The notes: a model not told the origin generated them from the sequence alone. Numbered from the stretch's first letter, positions 44,155 through 53,230 are shown. The stretch: DNA of 64,000 nt from CAMASH01 sp041746635 (GCA_041746635.1 JBGTGQ010000044.1:1-64000), one strand, 5' to 3'. Numbers and translations: made by a program.

Positions 44155-44651
44155 ATCTGAGCGAGATCGTCACCGGCAGCACGGTGTTCGTGGACACCAA
44201 TATCTTGCTCTACGCCCGCACCGGCCAATCGCGGCAATGCCAGGAGTTTGTGACGCGCTGCATGGTCGGTGAAATTACCGGAATGATTTCGGAATTGGTG
44301 GTGGCGGAGTTCTGTCATCGCCGGATGGTGCAGGAAGCCCAGTCAGCCGGTTGGGCGGGTTCCAATCCAGCGCGAACACTGTCTCAAAACCCGGCTTACG
44401 TGCAAAAAATGAGCATCTATGCGGATGATGTGCGCGGATTACTAGGGGGCGAACTGCACTGGAATCCCGCCACGGAGTCGGATTTTTTTGTCGCCCTGGA
44501 ACTGCAAAAGCAGCACGGGCTTTTGACCAACGACTCCCTGATCCTTGCTGTCACCCGCCGCCTTGGCCTCACGGAAATCGCCACCGCGGACAGCCACTTC
44601 GACAACATTGAGGGCTTGGTCGTTTACAAGCCCGACGATTTGACCGTGTAA
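44151..44651 (+). CDS. PIN-domain toxin (VapC-like)
   Basis: A 166-residue PIN protein: VFVDTNILLYA carries the first aspartate (D15), ISELVVAEF the second acidic residue, LLTNDSLILAV the third, and ATADSHFDNIEGL the last. It should be a Mg-dependent RNase neutralised by the preceding antitoxin. All active-site acids are present, unlike the remnant at 23.8 kb. Confidence 0.88.
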   Translation: MNLSEIVTGSTVFVDTNILLYARTGQSRQCQEFVTRCMVGEITGMISELVVAEFCHRRMVQEAQSAGWAGSNPARTLSQNPAYVQKMSIYADDVRGLLGGELHWNPATESDFFVALELQKQHGLLTNDSLILAVTRRLGLTEIATADSHFDNIEGLVVYKPDDLTV

Positions 44652-44701
44652 CGATGCGAGCACCCATGTTCAGGCGGGTGCACGACAAATCTCTTATCTG
44701 T

Positions 44702-44758
44702 GGAGGGCGACGCTTCGTCGTCGCCGAATTTTTGGGAAACGACGAAGCGTTTCCCTCC
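44702..44758. repeat. GGAGGGCGACGCTTCGTCG inverted repeat
   Basis: Arms at 44702-44720 and 44740-44758 are complementary at 17 of 19 positions around 19 bases. It lies between the PIN toxin and the MazG-like gene in a 184-base gap without other features. Confidence 0.65.
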
Positions 44759-44835
44759 AAGTTTTCCAATTTGAGAAATTTGTCCTGCACCCTGTTCCGA
44801 CTTCTGTCTGATACAAAGCACGCTATTCTCCCACC

Positions 44836-45186
44836 ATGCCAACCACCATCGAGGCTCTCACATCGCAAATCCGCGCCTTTCGCGACGCCCGCGACTGGCG
44901 GCAATTTCACAACCCGAAGGAACTCGCTGTTGCCATCACCGCCGAAGCCGGAGAGTTGTTGCAGCATTTTGTCTGGCAGAGCGCCGAGCAATCCGACCGC
45001 CGCGTGACGGAACGACGCGCCGAGATCGAATCCGAGATCGCCGACGTGGCTATCCTGCTCTTCGAACTGGCGGACAATTGCCAGATCGACCTCGCCGCCG
45101 CCATGCGGGCGAAACTGGCCCGGAACGAAGAGCGTTATCCGGTGGCCAAGGCGAAGGGCTCGAATAAAAAATACAACGAGCTTTGA
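44836..45186 (+). CDS. MazG-like nucleotide pyrophosphohydrolase
   Basis: A 116-residue all-alpha protein: FHNPKELAVAITAEAGELLQ, then EIESEIADVAILLFELADNC, giving the ExxE...ExxD metal ligands. It resembles RS21-C6/dCTPase types that clear unusual nucleotides. Its stop overlaps the rsmH start (TTGA). Confidence 0.88.
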   Translation: MPTTIEALTSQIRAFRDARDWRQFHNPKELAVAITAEAGELLQHFVWQSAEQSDRRVTERRAEIESEIADVAILLFELADNCQIDLAAAMRAKLARNEERYPVAKAKGSNKKYNEL

Positions 45187-46217
45187 CCGGCGATTCTCCA
45201 GCCCCGCACCGCCGCCGGCCGCGCTACGCGGGAAAAAATCCGCGCCGCTTCGAGGAAAAATACAAGGAACTCGATTCCGCGAAATATCCCGACACCGTCG
45301 CTCATGTGCTGGCCTCGGGCAAAACGCCGGCCGGCATGCATGTGCCCATCATGGTCCGGGAGATTCTCGAGGTTCTGGCACCCAGACCCGGCGAGATCGC
45401 CCTCGATTGCACGTTGGGTTACGGCGGACACGCGCAGCAGATTTTGCCCCGCCTGCGGCCCGGCGGACGGTTGATCGGCCTGGACGTTGACCCGCTGGAA
45501 CAGCCGCGAACCGAGGACCGTTTGCGTGCGCTGGGTTTCGGGCCGGAGGTGTTTCAAATCCACCGCGCAAATTTCGCCGGCCTGCCCCGCGTGCTCGCGG
45601 CGGAGAGTCTCAGCGGCGCGGACTGCATTCTCGCCGATCTCGGAGTTTCTTCCATGCAAATTGACACCCCTTCGCGGGGGTTTTCCGTGAAAACGCCCGG
45701 CCCGCTCGACATACGCATGAATCCCAACAAGGGTCAGCCGGTTTCCGGCCTGTTGGCCAGGATCTCCCCGGAAGCCCTGGAGGCCTTGCTGCAGGAAAAC
45801 GCCGACGAACCCCGCGCCGCAGTTCTGGCCGCGCGTCTGGCCGGACGCAAATTTTCGCTGACGACCGAACTGGCTGAAGCGGTTCGCCTAGCCTTGCCCA
45901 AGATCCCGGAGGAAGATCGCGACAAAAGTGTGCGGCGGGTTTTTCAAGCCCTGCGCATTGCCGTGAACGAGGAGTTCACCGCGCTGGACACGTTTCTGCG
46001 TCATCTTCCCGAATGCCTGAATCCCGGCGGGCGCGCTGCCATCCTGACGTTTCATTCCGGCGAAGATCGGCGGGTGAAAAAGGCCTTTGAGGCCGGCCTA
46101 TGCGATGGCCGCTTTGCCGCCATTTCCGAAGAGGTGACCCGGCCCACGCCGACGGAATGCCGCGCCAACCCGCGGGCGACCTCCGCCAAATTACGTTGGG
46201 TCAAGCGCTCCGGGTGA
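45183..46217 (+). CDS. rsmH: 16S rRNA (cytosine(1402)-N4)-methyltransferase RsmH
   Basis: The 344-residue protein has an N-terminal extension rich in Arg/Lys (about 50 residues), then the MraW core: VPIMVREILEVL, motif I DCTLGYGGHAQQIL, LADLGVSSMQID, PLDIRMN, and RRVFQALRIAVNEEFTALDT. TTG at 45183 overlaps the MazG-like stop; an ATG in AGMHVPIM is a shorter possible start. The usual following cell-division genes (ftsL, ftsI) are absent here, so rsmH has left the dcw cluster. Confidence 0.92.
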   Translation: MTGDSPAPHRRRPRYAGKNPRRFEEKYKELDSAKYPDTVAHVLASGKTPAGMHVPIMVREILEVLAPRPGEIALDCTLGYGGHAQQILPRLRPGGRLIGLDVDPLEQPRTEDRLRALGFGPEVFQIHRANFAGLPRVLAAESLSGADCILADLGVSSMQIDTPSRGFSVKTPGPLDIRMNPNKGQPVSGLLARISPEALEALLQENADEPRAAVLAARLAGRKFSLTTELAEAVRLALPKIPEEDRDKSVRRVFQALRIAVNEEFTALDTFLRHLPECLNPGGRAAILTFHSGEDRRVKKAFEAGLCDGRFAAISEEVTRPTPTECRANPRATSAKLRWVKRSG

Positions 46218-46274
46218 ATAGACGGTTTCCATGAGTTCGTAGCCGCCGACGTGAGTCGGTGGTCCCAACTCAAC

Positions 46275-46682
46275 TCAAGCGGAAGAAACCCAATTGCCGA
46301 CCTTAAGCCCCGGCACGCGTGAGAATTCCCGTGTGTTCGCGGTGATGAGTTCGGCGTTGATCGCAAGCGCATGTCCGGCAATGAGCGTGTCGAAAGGTCC
46401 GATGCCTCTTCCGATCCGCTCCAGATGGGCGCGAACTTTGGCCGCCTGGACCGAGGCAGGATCATCAAAGGCCAGGACGGCGAATGGCGCGAGCGTGTCC
46501 TGAAGAAGTTTCTCATTTTTTTCCGGCTCGCGGCTTTTTTCCACCCCGACCCGGAGTTCAAAGACCGTGACCATGGACACTCCCAGAGACTTAATCGGAC
46601 GTGTTCGGATTCGTTTCCGAATTTCCTGTGAGCCGCGCAGCAGCGCGATGAACGTGTCTGTGTCCAGCAGGGCACGTATCAT
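46275..46682 (-). CDS. vapC: VapC toxin (PIN domain)
   Basis: A 135-residue PIN protein with the start MIRALLDTDTFIALLRG (D7), VTVFELRVGV, GPFDTLIAGHALAINAELIT, and ANTREFSRVPGLKVGNW. All acidic residues of the active site appear present. Its ATG overlaps the vapB stop by 4 bases. Confidence 0.9.
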   Translation of the reverse strand: MIRALLDTDTFIALLRGSQEIRKRIRTRPIKSLGVSMVTVFELRVGVEKSREPEKNEKLLQDTLAPFAVLAFDDPASVQAAKVRAHLERIGRGIGPFDTLIAGHALAINAELITANTREFSRVPGLKVGNWVSSA

Positions 46683-46939
46683 GGGAAAACCGGGCTGCGC
46701 GAATCGGCCTTCGCTGGTTGTTTTCGAGCGAAATCCTTCCATGCGTCCGACAACCCCTCGACACCCCGGTCAAAACGCGCCCACGTATCTTCGTCAGGTG
46801 TAATTACGAGGCTTTTTCCTTTTCGCTCGATCCGGGCAGTTTGTCCCGACAGCCGGAATTTTTTCGGCAGGCGGATCGCCTGACTGTTTCCGCTGGTAAA
46901 TATTTTTACCGTCTCCTCCTTCAACACCACTCCTTTCAT
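46679..46939 (-). CDS. vapB: VapB antitoxin (AbrB/SpoVT type)
   Basis: An 86-residue swapped-hairpin protein: ETVKIFTSGNSQAIRLPKKF, then RLSGQTARIERKGKSLVITP, and a C-terminal toxin-binding helix. This AbrB-type VapB differs from the ribbon-helix-helix antitoxins of the other two PIN modules in the window. It precedes vapC with a 4-base overlap. Confidence 0.88.
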   Translation of the reverse strand: MKGVVLKEETVKIFTSGNSQAIRLPKKFRLSGQTARIERKGKSLVITPDEDTWARFDRGVEGLSDAWKDFARKQPAKADSRSPVFP

Positions 46940-47062
46940 ATATATACGTAAGGATATACAAAATCATGGCGGAGTCAAACTTTACCCAGCATTCGCGATT
47001 GCCGTTCCGACTTGGAGAGACATTGAGTATGAGGAAGCGGGTTCCCTAGGCGATTTTGCAGC

Positions 47063-47097
47063 CTTTTTGTGCTCTTTGTGTTCTTTTGTGGCCATGA
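47063..47097. repeat. Single copy of the GxxExxY-cassette end repeat
   Basis: The reverse complement reads GGCCACAAAAGAACACAAAG followed by AGCACAAAA, close to the 18477 repeat. It stands alone before the ABC exporter 3' end. Confidence 0.45.
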
Positions 47098-47113
47098 CTT
47101 TGGCTGATTTGCT

Positions 47114-48967
47114 CTAATCTTCCGGCCCGGTCATCCCAAACTGCATTTCCGCCAGCCGACGATACCGGCCGCCGTCCCGCGCCATGAGCTCGTCGTGCGT
47201 GCCGGATTCCAACACGCTGCCGGCGTCGATCACGTAGATCCGATCCACCTTGCGGATGGTGGAGAGGCGGTGCGCGATGATGAAGGCGGTCCGGCCTTGC
47301 AGCAGAACATCGAGGGCCTGCTGGATGAGATGTTCGCTTTCGGAATCGAGGGAACTGGTGGCCTCGTCGAGGATGAGGATGGAGGGATCTTTCAGCAGGG
47401 CTCGCGCGATGGCGATGCGCTGGCGTTGGCCGCCGGAAAGTTTGACCCCGCGTTCGCCCACCACGGTGTCATAACCCTCGGGGAATCGTTCGATGAATTC
47501 ATGACAGGCGGCCTGCCGCGAGGCGGCCACGATCTCGTCCCGCGAAGCACCCGGCCGGCCATAGCGGATGTTTTCCTCGATAGAGCCGCCAAAAAGCAGC
47601 ACCTCCTGCGGCACGATGGCCATGTTCCCACGCAGCTCTTGCAGCGAGTAATCAGCGGCGGGCCGGTCGTCCACCAGCAGGCGGCCGGAGTCGGGTTCGT
47701 AGAAGCGCAGCAACAGCGAAACGATGGTGGATTTTCCCGCGCCGCTGGGTCCCACCAGCGCGATTTTTTCCCCGGCCTTAGCTTGGAGGGTCAGATGCTC
47801 CAAAACGGTCGTCTGCCGCCGCGAAGGATAGCGAAAAGAAATATCCTCAAAGCGCACATCCCCGCGCAGGCGCGAAACCGGCGCGTCCGCCGCTGTCTTG
47901 CAGTCGATTTCGGGGTGTTCGTCGAGCAATTCGCGCACCCGCTCGGTCGCGCCTAGCATTTTTTGCACCTGGCTGAAAACGTCGGCAAAGGAAGCGACCG
48001 ATCCACCCACGAACGTCGTGTAGAGAATGAACCGGGTCAGTTCGCCAAAGGTCAGTTCGCCCGCTTGCATGAGATGAGCGCCGTACCAAAAGACCAGCAC
48101 GATTGAGCCGAAGATGCCGAAAATGATGAACGATACCATCGAGGCCCGCAGCAGGGCGGTTTTGAGGATCACAGCGAGAAACTGGCGGAGGCTGCCGGCA
48201 TAGCGGTTTAATTCGAACCGTTCGTTGCCGAAGGCTTTCACGTTGGCAATTCCTTGAAGAGACTCCTCCAACACGGTTCCGCCGTCCGCTAGGCGATCCT
48301 GCGCTTCTCGCGCATAACGACGGATGCGTTTGCCAAAAAGCAGGGCAACCAAGACCAAGACCGGAAAGGTGGAGATCATCAATCCTGTGAGCCTGATTGA
48401 AGTGAATGCCACCAGTATGATGCCCCCGCACATCAACATGCTCTGGCGCAGGAATTGCTGAATCGTCATGGTGAGCGTGTCCTGAATGAGCGTGAGGTCG
48501 TTCGACAGCCGGCTCGACAATTCGCCCACCCGGCGCTGGGCGAAAAAACTCATGGGCTGGCCAATCAGTTTGGCGAAAATTTCCCGCCGCAGATCGACGA
48601 GGGCGCTTTCTCCGCAACCGTAGAACCAGTAGGTGGAGAAAAACGAGAACGCGGCCTGCAAGGCCAGCGTCGCAAGCAAGATCAACGCGATGGTGTCGAT
48701 GTTGCCGGTCCATGTGGTGTCGGGCGCGGCGTTGGGTTTGGCCAGCGAGCCGTCCAGCAAAAGCCCGGTGAGGTAGGGAAAGCAGAGGCCCAGCGCGGTG
48801 GAAACGATGAGGGTGAGAATGGCCCCGCTGAAGCGAATGCGGTAGGGGCCGAGATAGCGGAGGATCTGGGCGGCCTGCTGGAGGGATTTCTTTTGGAAAC
48901 GCTGGCGGATCGAAGCGCCGTCGGGAGGGGAAACTTCGTCAGACACGTCGGAATTCGGGTTCGGCAC
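47114..48967 (-). CDS. ABC exporter (MsbA-like half transporter)
   Basis: The 617-residue protein has a six-helix membrane domain (about 40-340) including FFAQRRVGELSSRLSNDLTL and an NBD with Walker A LVGPSGAGKSTIV, a Q-loop in MAIVPQEVLLF, signature LSGGQRQRIAIA and Walker B ILILDEATSSLDSESE. Homodimeric lipid or drug export is likely. A lipid A flippase role is possible but unproven. The first 30 residues are polar and unconserved. Confidence 0.9.
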   Translation of the reverse strand: MPNPNSDVSDEVSPPDGASIRQRFQKKSLQQAAQILRYLGPYRIRFSGAILTLIVSTALGLCFPYLTGLLLDGSLAKPNAAPDTTWTGNIDTIALILLATLALQAAFSFFSTYWFYGCGESALVDLRREIFAKLIGQPMSFFAQRRVGELSSRLSNDLTLIQDTLTMTIQQFLRQSMLMCGGIILVAFTSIRLTGLMISTFPVLVLVALLFGKRIRRYAREAQDRLADGGTVLEESLQGIANVKAFGNERFELNRYAGSLRQFLAVILKTALLRASMVSFIIFGIFGSIVLVFWYGAHLMQAGELTFGELTRFILYTTFVGGSVASFADVFSQVQKMLGATERVRELLDEHPEIDCKTAADAPVSRLRGDVRFEDISFRYPSRRQTTVLEHLTLQAKAGEKIALVGPSGAGKSTIVSLLLRFYEPDSGRLLVDDRPAADYSLQELRGNMAIVPQEVLLFGGSIEENIRYGRPGASRDEIVAASRQAACHEFIERFPEGYDTVVGERGVKLSGGQRQRIAIARALLKDPSILILDEATSSLDSESEHLIQQALDVLLQGRTAFIIAHRLSTIRKVDRIYVIDAGSVLESGTHDELMARDGGRYRRLAEMQFGMTGPED

Positions 48968-49023
48968 CGGGCAACATTAGCAGGCGGGCGGAGTTAAGAA
49001 AGCGAAGGAACAGGGCTTGGTTG

Positions 49024-49104
49024 GAGTTAAGGGTCGCGGATGTCGTCGATTCTGAACCTCTCAACTTTCAACCATCAACTCTCATCCCTGCTTTTCGGCT
49101 TAGA
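49024..49104. repeat. Half copy of the GATGGTTGAGTGTTGAGG repeat
   Basis: GATTCTGAACCTCTCAACTT then TCAACCATCAACTCTCATCC and CTGCTTTTCGGCTTA matches the right half of the 51691-51850 copy. It overlaps the 3' end of the glycosyltransferase gene. Confidence 0.55.
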
Positions 49105-50336
49105 TGTTCTATGGCGTCGAGTGACCTCTGCAGATCAACATCCGCATGGATCTGACTGGAAAATTCCCGGGACCGGGCCGCCAATGCGGGCGCAGCCAAA
49201 AGTTCGCGCAAGCCGGCGACCAGCGTCTCGCAGGAAACGCGATCCCGGCGAAGAATCCGGGCCACCCCCAGCCGCCGCAGCCGTTCGGCGTTGTCGGGCT
49301 GATCGAAACCGAAGGGTACGATGAGAGAAGGAATCCCCGCTCGCAAGGCTTCCGCGCAGGACCCAATGCCACCGTGATGAACAACCGCGGCGGCATGGGG
49401 CAGTACCGATCCTAAGGGAACATAGTCCAGGGCCAGTCCATGACTGCCGAGGGCGGAGGGGACGGGATTTTTTCCCATGAGCAAAATCGCCCGGCGTCCC
49501 AGCATCCGGGCGGCGGCGTCGGCGGATTGGTAAAAGTCCCGCCCGATGTGCACGGCAGTAGAGCCCAGCGTGAAAACCACCGGCGGTTCGCCCGCTGCGA
49601 GAAAGGCCTCCAGTTTTTCCATCGTGCCGGGCCGTCCCGGTTGGGAGAAAAATGGAAACCCCGTCTGGACAACCTGGGCTGGCCAGTCCGGCTGGGGCGC
49701 CGCGAGAAATTTGGGAAACATGGTCAGCACCAGGCTGGGCGAGTGTTTTCCTTCAAAGACCGGGCTGGGCGCAGGCGGAAAACCCAGTTCCCGGCGGAGA
49801 GCGTGCAGCGGCGCGCCCCATTGCGAAGTGATGCAACGGCCTATGCCGAAAATCAAACGATGCGGCCAGGTGCCCAGATGACGCAGGACATGGAAAGCGG
49901 GGATCGGGGCCAGGACGCATGGATCGCAGGCGGACAGAAAGGACGAGGGAGAAAGAATCACGTTGGCCCAAGGCAGCCCGAGCTTTGCCGCCGCCAGGGG
50001 GGCCACATAGAGGAGTTCGCCGACGACCAAAATGTCGGCCCCACGAGCGGCTTCAACCAAGTCCTCGTAGGTTTCGCGCACGCGGGGAAACAATTCTTCG
50101 CGCAGGAGCCGCTCCGGTCCGCGCTGGGAATGAGACAAATGCTCAACCGCTGTCGGATCGGGCTCAAGATCCGGCCGGATGCGGTGGAACGGAAAGCCCA
50201 GCGAGGTGACGTAGTCGCGATATGTCCCGGACGCGGCAATGATTGCGGTGTGGCCGCGCTCCCGACTGGCGGACGCCAGCGCCAGCAAGGGATGCAGATC
50301 CCCCAGCGAGCCGAGTGAGGCAAAAGCGATACGCAT
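49068..50336 (-). CDS. GT1-family glycosyltransferase (UGT-like)
   Basis: The ATG at 50336 gives 422 residues. The N-terminal acceptor domain reads RIAFASLGSLGDLHPLLALA, and the C-terminal donor domain has VVFTLGSTAVH, AAVVHHGGIGSCAEALRAGI and PFGFDQPDNAERL, as in MGT/rhamnosyl and sterol glucosyltransferases. The acceptor is unknown. The last residues (RKAGMRVDG) come from a dispersed repeat that supplies the stop codon. Confidence 0.88.
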   Translation of the reverse strand: MRIAFASLGSLGDLHPLLALASASRERGHTAIIAASGTYRDYVTSLGFPFHRIRPDLEPDPTAVEHLSHSQRGPERLLREELFPRVRETYEDLVEAARGADILVVGELLYVAPLAAAKLGLPWANVILSPSSFLSACDPCVLAPIPAFHVLRHLGTWPHRLIFGIGRCITSQWGAPLHALRRELGFPPAPSPVFEGKHSPSLVLTMFPKFLAAPQPDWPAQVVQTGFPFFSQPGRPGTMEKLEAFLAAGEPPVVFTLGSTAVHIGRDFYQSADAAARMLGRRAILLMGKNPVPSALGSHGLALDYVPLGSVLPHAAAVVHHGGIGSCAEALRAGIPSLIVPFGFDQPDNAERLRRLGVARILRRDRVSCETLVAGLRELLAAPALAARSREFSSQIHADVDLQRSLDAIEHLSRKAGMRVDG

Positions 50337-50438
50337 GCGCGGCCATTTGTGAAGAACGCAACCTTGTTCCGGCGAGCGTTTTCCGCAAAGAAGGCGGATT
50401 ATCTTGCCACAACAGAGGAGCATTTCATTTCCCACCAC

Positions 50439-51692
50439 ATGAACATCGCGATCATCGGCGGCGGTCCGGCCGGCTTGCGCGCCGCCGAGATGGCGGCCGG
50501 GCCCGGCGTGACCGTGACCGTTTTCGACGCGAAAGCCTCGGTCGGCCGCAAGTTTCTCGTGGCGGGAAAGGGTGGGCTGAATCTGACCAAGACTGGCACG
50601 CCGGACCATTTTGCCGGGCAATATCGCGGAGGCGGGATTTGGCCTTCCCTGATTGAAGAATGTGACCCCCCTGCGTTGCGCGCGTGGGCTGCGGATCTCG
50701 GGGTGGAGACTTTTGCGGCTTCGACCGGGCGCGTTTATCCCCGCGAAATGAAAGCGGCCCCCTTGCTGCGCCGCTGGGTGCAGCGACTGCGGGGCATGGG
50801 GGTGCGTTTCGCGCTGCATCATCGGTGGACCGTGATCCGCAGGGGTCAGCGGCTGCAGCTTGAATTTGCCACGAAGAAAGGCCGCGTGACCGTCGAAACC
50901 GACGCGGCCGTGCTTGCGCTGGGGGGCGGCTCGTGGCCCGAAACCGGTTCCGACGGCGGTTGGATTTCCGCGCTGGAAAAACACCATATTGCCGTCACGC
51001 CCTTGCAGCCGGCCAACTGCGGTTGGGAAGTCGCCTGGCCTCCTGCGTTGATTAAAGAGGCGGAGGGCCTGCCCTTGAAAAACATCCAGGCGCGGGCGGA
51101 AAAGTGGCACAGGCTTCCAGCCTGTGATCCAAACATTCGCCGGCAGGATGCCGGCGCTACTTTAATTTCCGAAGCGACGGGCGAACTCCTCATCACCCGC
51201 TACGGGCTCGAAGGCGGTGCCCTCTATCAACTCGGTCCGGCCCTGCGAGCATTGGAGACTCCGCGACTGGTCATTGACTTCAAGCCGGGCGTGAGCCGCG
51301 AAAACCTCATGCGAAAATTGGGTCTCCTGCGCGGAAATTTTCTCGCCGAAGCCCGCACCCGCTGGCGCTTGAGTGACGGGGCGTTCGCACTTCTGCGGCA
51401 CCTCGCACCACCCGAAGCTTTCGCATCAGCGGAAGCCCTAACTCACATCGTCAAAGCCCTTCCCGTCCCGCTCCTGCGTCCTCGCCCCATCGCCGAAGCC
51501 ATCTCGTCCGCTGGCGGCGTAAGTTGGGACGAACTGGACGATTCCCTCATGCTCAAAAAACTTCCCGGAGTTTTCTGCGCCGGGGAGATGATGGACTGGG
51601 AAGCCCCCACCGGCGGCTATCTCCTGCAGGGATGCTTTGCGACCGGCACGCGTGCGGGCAGGCGGGCGCGGGATTGGGTCTTGCCGGCTTAA
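50439..51692 (+). CDS. HI0933-like flavoprotein with an in-frame repeat insertion
   Basis: The ATG at 50439 gives 417 residues of the YhiN/BaiN aminoacetone-oxidase-like family: IAIIGGGPAGLRAAEMA, GRKFLVAGKGGLNLTKT, STGRVYPREMKAAPLLR, ALGGGSWPETGSDGGW, GLEGGALYQLGP, and a final LPGVFCAGEMMDWEAPTGGY. Between LKNIQARAE and SEATGELLITRYGLEGG, where relatives have a short link, about 20 residues (KWHRLPACDPNIRRQDAGAT) are encoded by a two-hairpin repeat. The frame remains open. It probably remains functional if the loop tolerates it. Confidence 0.88.
   Translation: MNIAIIGGGPAGLRAAEMAAGPGVTVTVFDAKASVGRKFLVAGKGGLNLTKTGTPDHFAGQYRGGGIWPSLIEECDPPALRAWAADLGVETFAASTGRVYPREMKAAPLLRRWVQRLRGMGVRFALHHRWTVIRRGQRLQLEFATKKGRVTVETDAAVLALGGGSWPETGSDGGWISALEKHHIAVTPLQPANCGWEVAWPPALIKEAEGLPLKNIQARAEKWHRLPACDPNIRRQDAGATLISEATGELLITRYGLEGGALYQLGPALRALETPRLVIDFKPGVSRENLMRKLGLLRGNFLAEARTRWRLSDGAFALLRHLAPPEAFASAEALTHIVKALPVPLLRPRPIAEAISSAGGVSWDELDDSLMLKKLPGVFCAGEMMDWEAPTGGYLLQGCFATGTRAGRRARDWVLPA
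51108..51156. repeat. Two-hairpin dispersed repeat within the HI0933-like gene
   Basis: Hairpin one: CACAGGCT / AGCCTGTG (51108-51126). Hairpin two: CGCCGGCA / TGCCGGCG (51138-51156). Both arms pairs are exact with 3-base loops. This is a familiar intergenic repeat form in Planctomycetes and Verrucomicrobiota, here inside a gene. Confidence 0.75.
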
Positions 51693-51850
51693 CCTAAAGG
51701 CGGAGTGAGGGTTGATGGTTGAGTGTTGAGGGGATGAAGGTGATCGTCTCACGTCGAAAGGCTGAGTCACCCAAAAGAGTGATACTCCAAGTCGTGGATC
51801 GTTGATTCTGAACCTCTCAACCCTCAACTATCATCCTGAAATTAGGCTTA
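51691..51850. repeat. GATGGTTGAGTGTTGAGG inverted repeat, copy 2
   Basis: CCTAAAGGCGGAGTGAGGGT then TGATGGTTGAGTGTTGAGGG at the left, and GATTCTGAACCTCTCAACCC then TCAACTATCATCCTGAAATT and AGGCTTA at the right, form a long imperfect palindrome. It fills the gap between the convergent HI0933-like and TMEM43-like genes and shares its ends with copy 1 at 42010. Confidence 0.65.
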
Positions 51851-51863
51851 ACCGGCGGGTTTT

Positions 51864-53036
51864 TCAGCCAACCGAAAGAGGCGGGGGCAATTTTTTTTGC
51901 CGCGTGGCGCGCACTCCCCAAACGATGCTCGCCAACGCAGCGATCAGGAGTGGAATACCAATCAAAGGTCTGTAAGCAAGCCAGGCGAGGGCCACCGTGA
52001 TCAAGGTCAGGGGAAGGGCAACCATCAGCGCAAACAGGCCGATGCCCGCGCCGAGGAGGTTGCCAAAAAAGGGAATCACGTCGGCAAATACAACCAGCGG
52101 CTGCCCAATCAACAAGACCCCAAGAAACATCATCACCAAGCCCACCAGCCGCAGAATCCACGTGAGAATTACGTTTCCCTGCTGCTCATTGGCGAACATC
52201 GTGGCGGCACTGACGGTGCCGGGTTCCAGCAATTCGATGCTGCCCAGATTGTCGATCACGTAGGGCTCAAAAGTTTTCTGAATCTGACGAGCGATCACGC
52301 TGTACGGACCGGGATCAACCACTTCAAACTGAATCTTCAGGTCGCCGATCACCGGTGCCTTGGGATCTTTGCCCACATAAAACCCCTCAGCAAAAATCTG
52401 CACCGGCGCTTCCGCCGCCGCCGTCGGAACGGCGGCGTCCTTCGCGATGGGCAGGGCGCGGAAATTGTCAATCATCCCGGTCAGACTTTCGGGCAGGTCA
52501 AAGGCGCCAATGCGGGGATTGTCTCCGACAAAGGACTTCGATTCGACCGCCATCTTGTCTGGGTTTTCATGACCAATCGGCGTTTTAAACGCACTGGAAT
52601 CAATCTCACGGTCCGACCATTTCTTGCGGTAGGTATAGGTGATGACGGTTTCCTCGCTGCCGCCGACCTTCTTCTTGGTCTCGGTCTTTTTGTCCTCCGC
52701 CCATTGATACATCTCCACGTTGCGCCGGAGTTTGATCACAGGCGCGGAAACACCGAAGTCCGCATCCGTCACCTCGCCTTCCACCGCGACCTCGCCATTC
52801 ACATGCACAAGGCGGCCTTCATTGGCGGCATCAACCGCATCCGCCGAAACTGAGATCACCGCCTTGCTGCCCATTTGCAGGGTTTTCGCGCGCTTGATGG
52901 CCCGCCCTTCATTCCACGTCAGCAGGGGAAAGGCGGCGAGGAACAGGACCAGACCCACCAGCACTCCGACGATGGCCCCTCCGATCCGTGAAAACCAGGA
53001 CTTGCTCGTTGTGACGCTGACCGAATCGTTGCTCAT
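51864..53036 (-). CDS. TMEM43-like membrane protein
   Basis: The ATG at 53036 gives 390 residues: a first membrane helix at about 17-38 (GGAIVGVLVGLVLFLAAFPL), the family motif LLTWNEGRAIKRAKTL, a large beta-rich region with EGFYVGKDPKAPVIGDLKIQ, and three to four closely spaced C-terminal helices. This matches TMEM43/LUMA, an ancient family found in some bacteria. Its bacterial role is not known. It is 194 bases from glmS with a hairpin between. Confidence 0.8.
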   Translation of the reverse strand: MSNDSVSVTTSKSWFSRIGGAIVGVLVGLVLFLAAFPLLTWNEGRAIKRAKTLQMGSKAVISVSADAVDAANEGRLVHVNGEVAVEGEVTDADFGVSAPVIKLRRNVEMYQWAEDKKTETKKKVGGSEETVITYTYRKKWSDREIDSSAFKTPIGHENPDKMAVESKSFVGDNPRIGAFDLPESLTGMIDNFRALPIAKDAAVPTAAAEAPVQIFAEGFYVGKDPKAPVIGDLKIQFEVVDPGPYSVIARQIQKTFEPYVIDNLGSIELLEPGTVSAATMFANEQQGNVILTWILRLVGLVMMFLGVLLIGQPLVVFADVIPFFGNLLGAGIGLFALMVALPLTLITVALAWLAYRPLIGIPLLIAALASIVWGVRATRQKKLPPPLSVG

Positions 53037-53112
53037 GCGGACAGGCAACGGGTTCGCCGCTTCGCTGTCAATGCGGGTGTCCTGACCCTGATTCGCGCGT
53101 AACGCCAACCAT

Positions 53113-53174
53113 GGGAGGGCGAACCTCCGTGTGAGCCTTTTTATATCACGGCTTGGACGGAGCCTCGCCCTCCC
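53113..53174. repeat. GGGAGGGCGA / TCGCCCTCCC imperfect palindrome
   Basis: Arms of about 25 bases at 53113-53137 and 53150-53174 match except for about five positions. It lies after glmS and before the TMEM43-like gene on the minus strand and may act as a glmS terminator. Confidence 0.55.
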
Positions 53175-53230
53175 TTTTCATTCCTCCCCTTAGCGCGGAT
53201 TTGGGCCTGACGGAGCACCCACTTTGCCGA

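Noticed and set aside
47063..47097. Possible intrinsic terminator after the ABC exporter
   Set aside because: It has T-rich sequence but no stem; it matches the cassette-end repeat instead.
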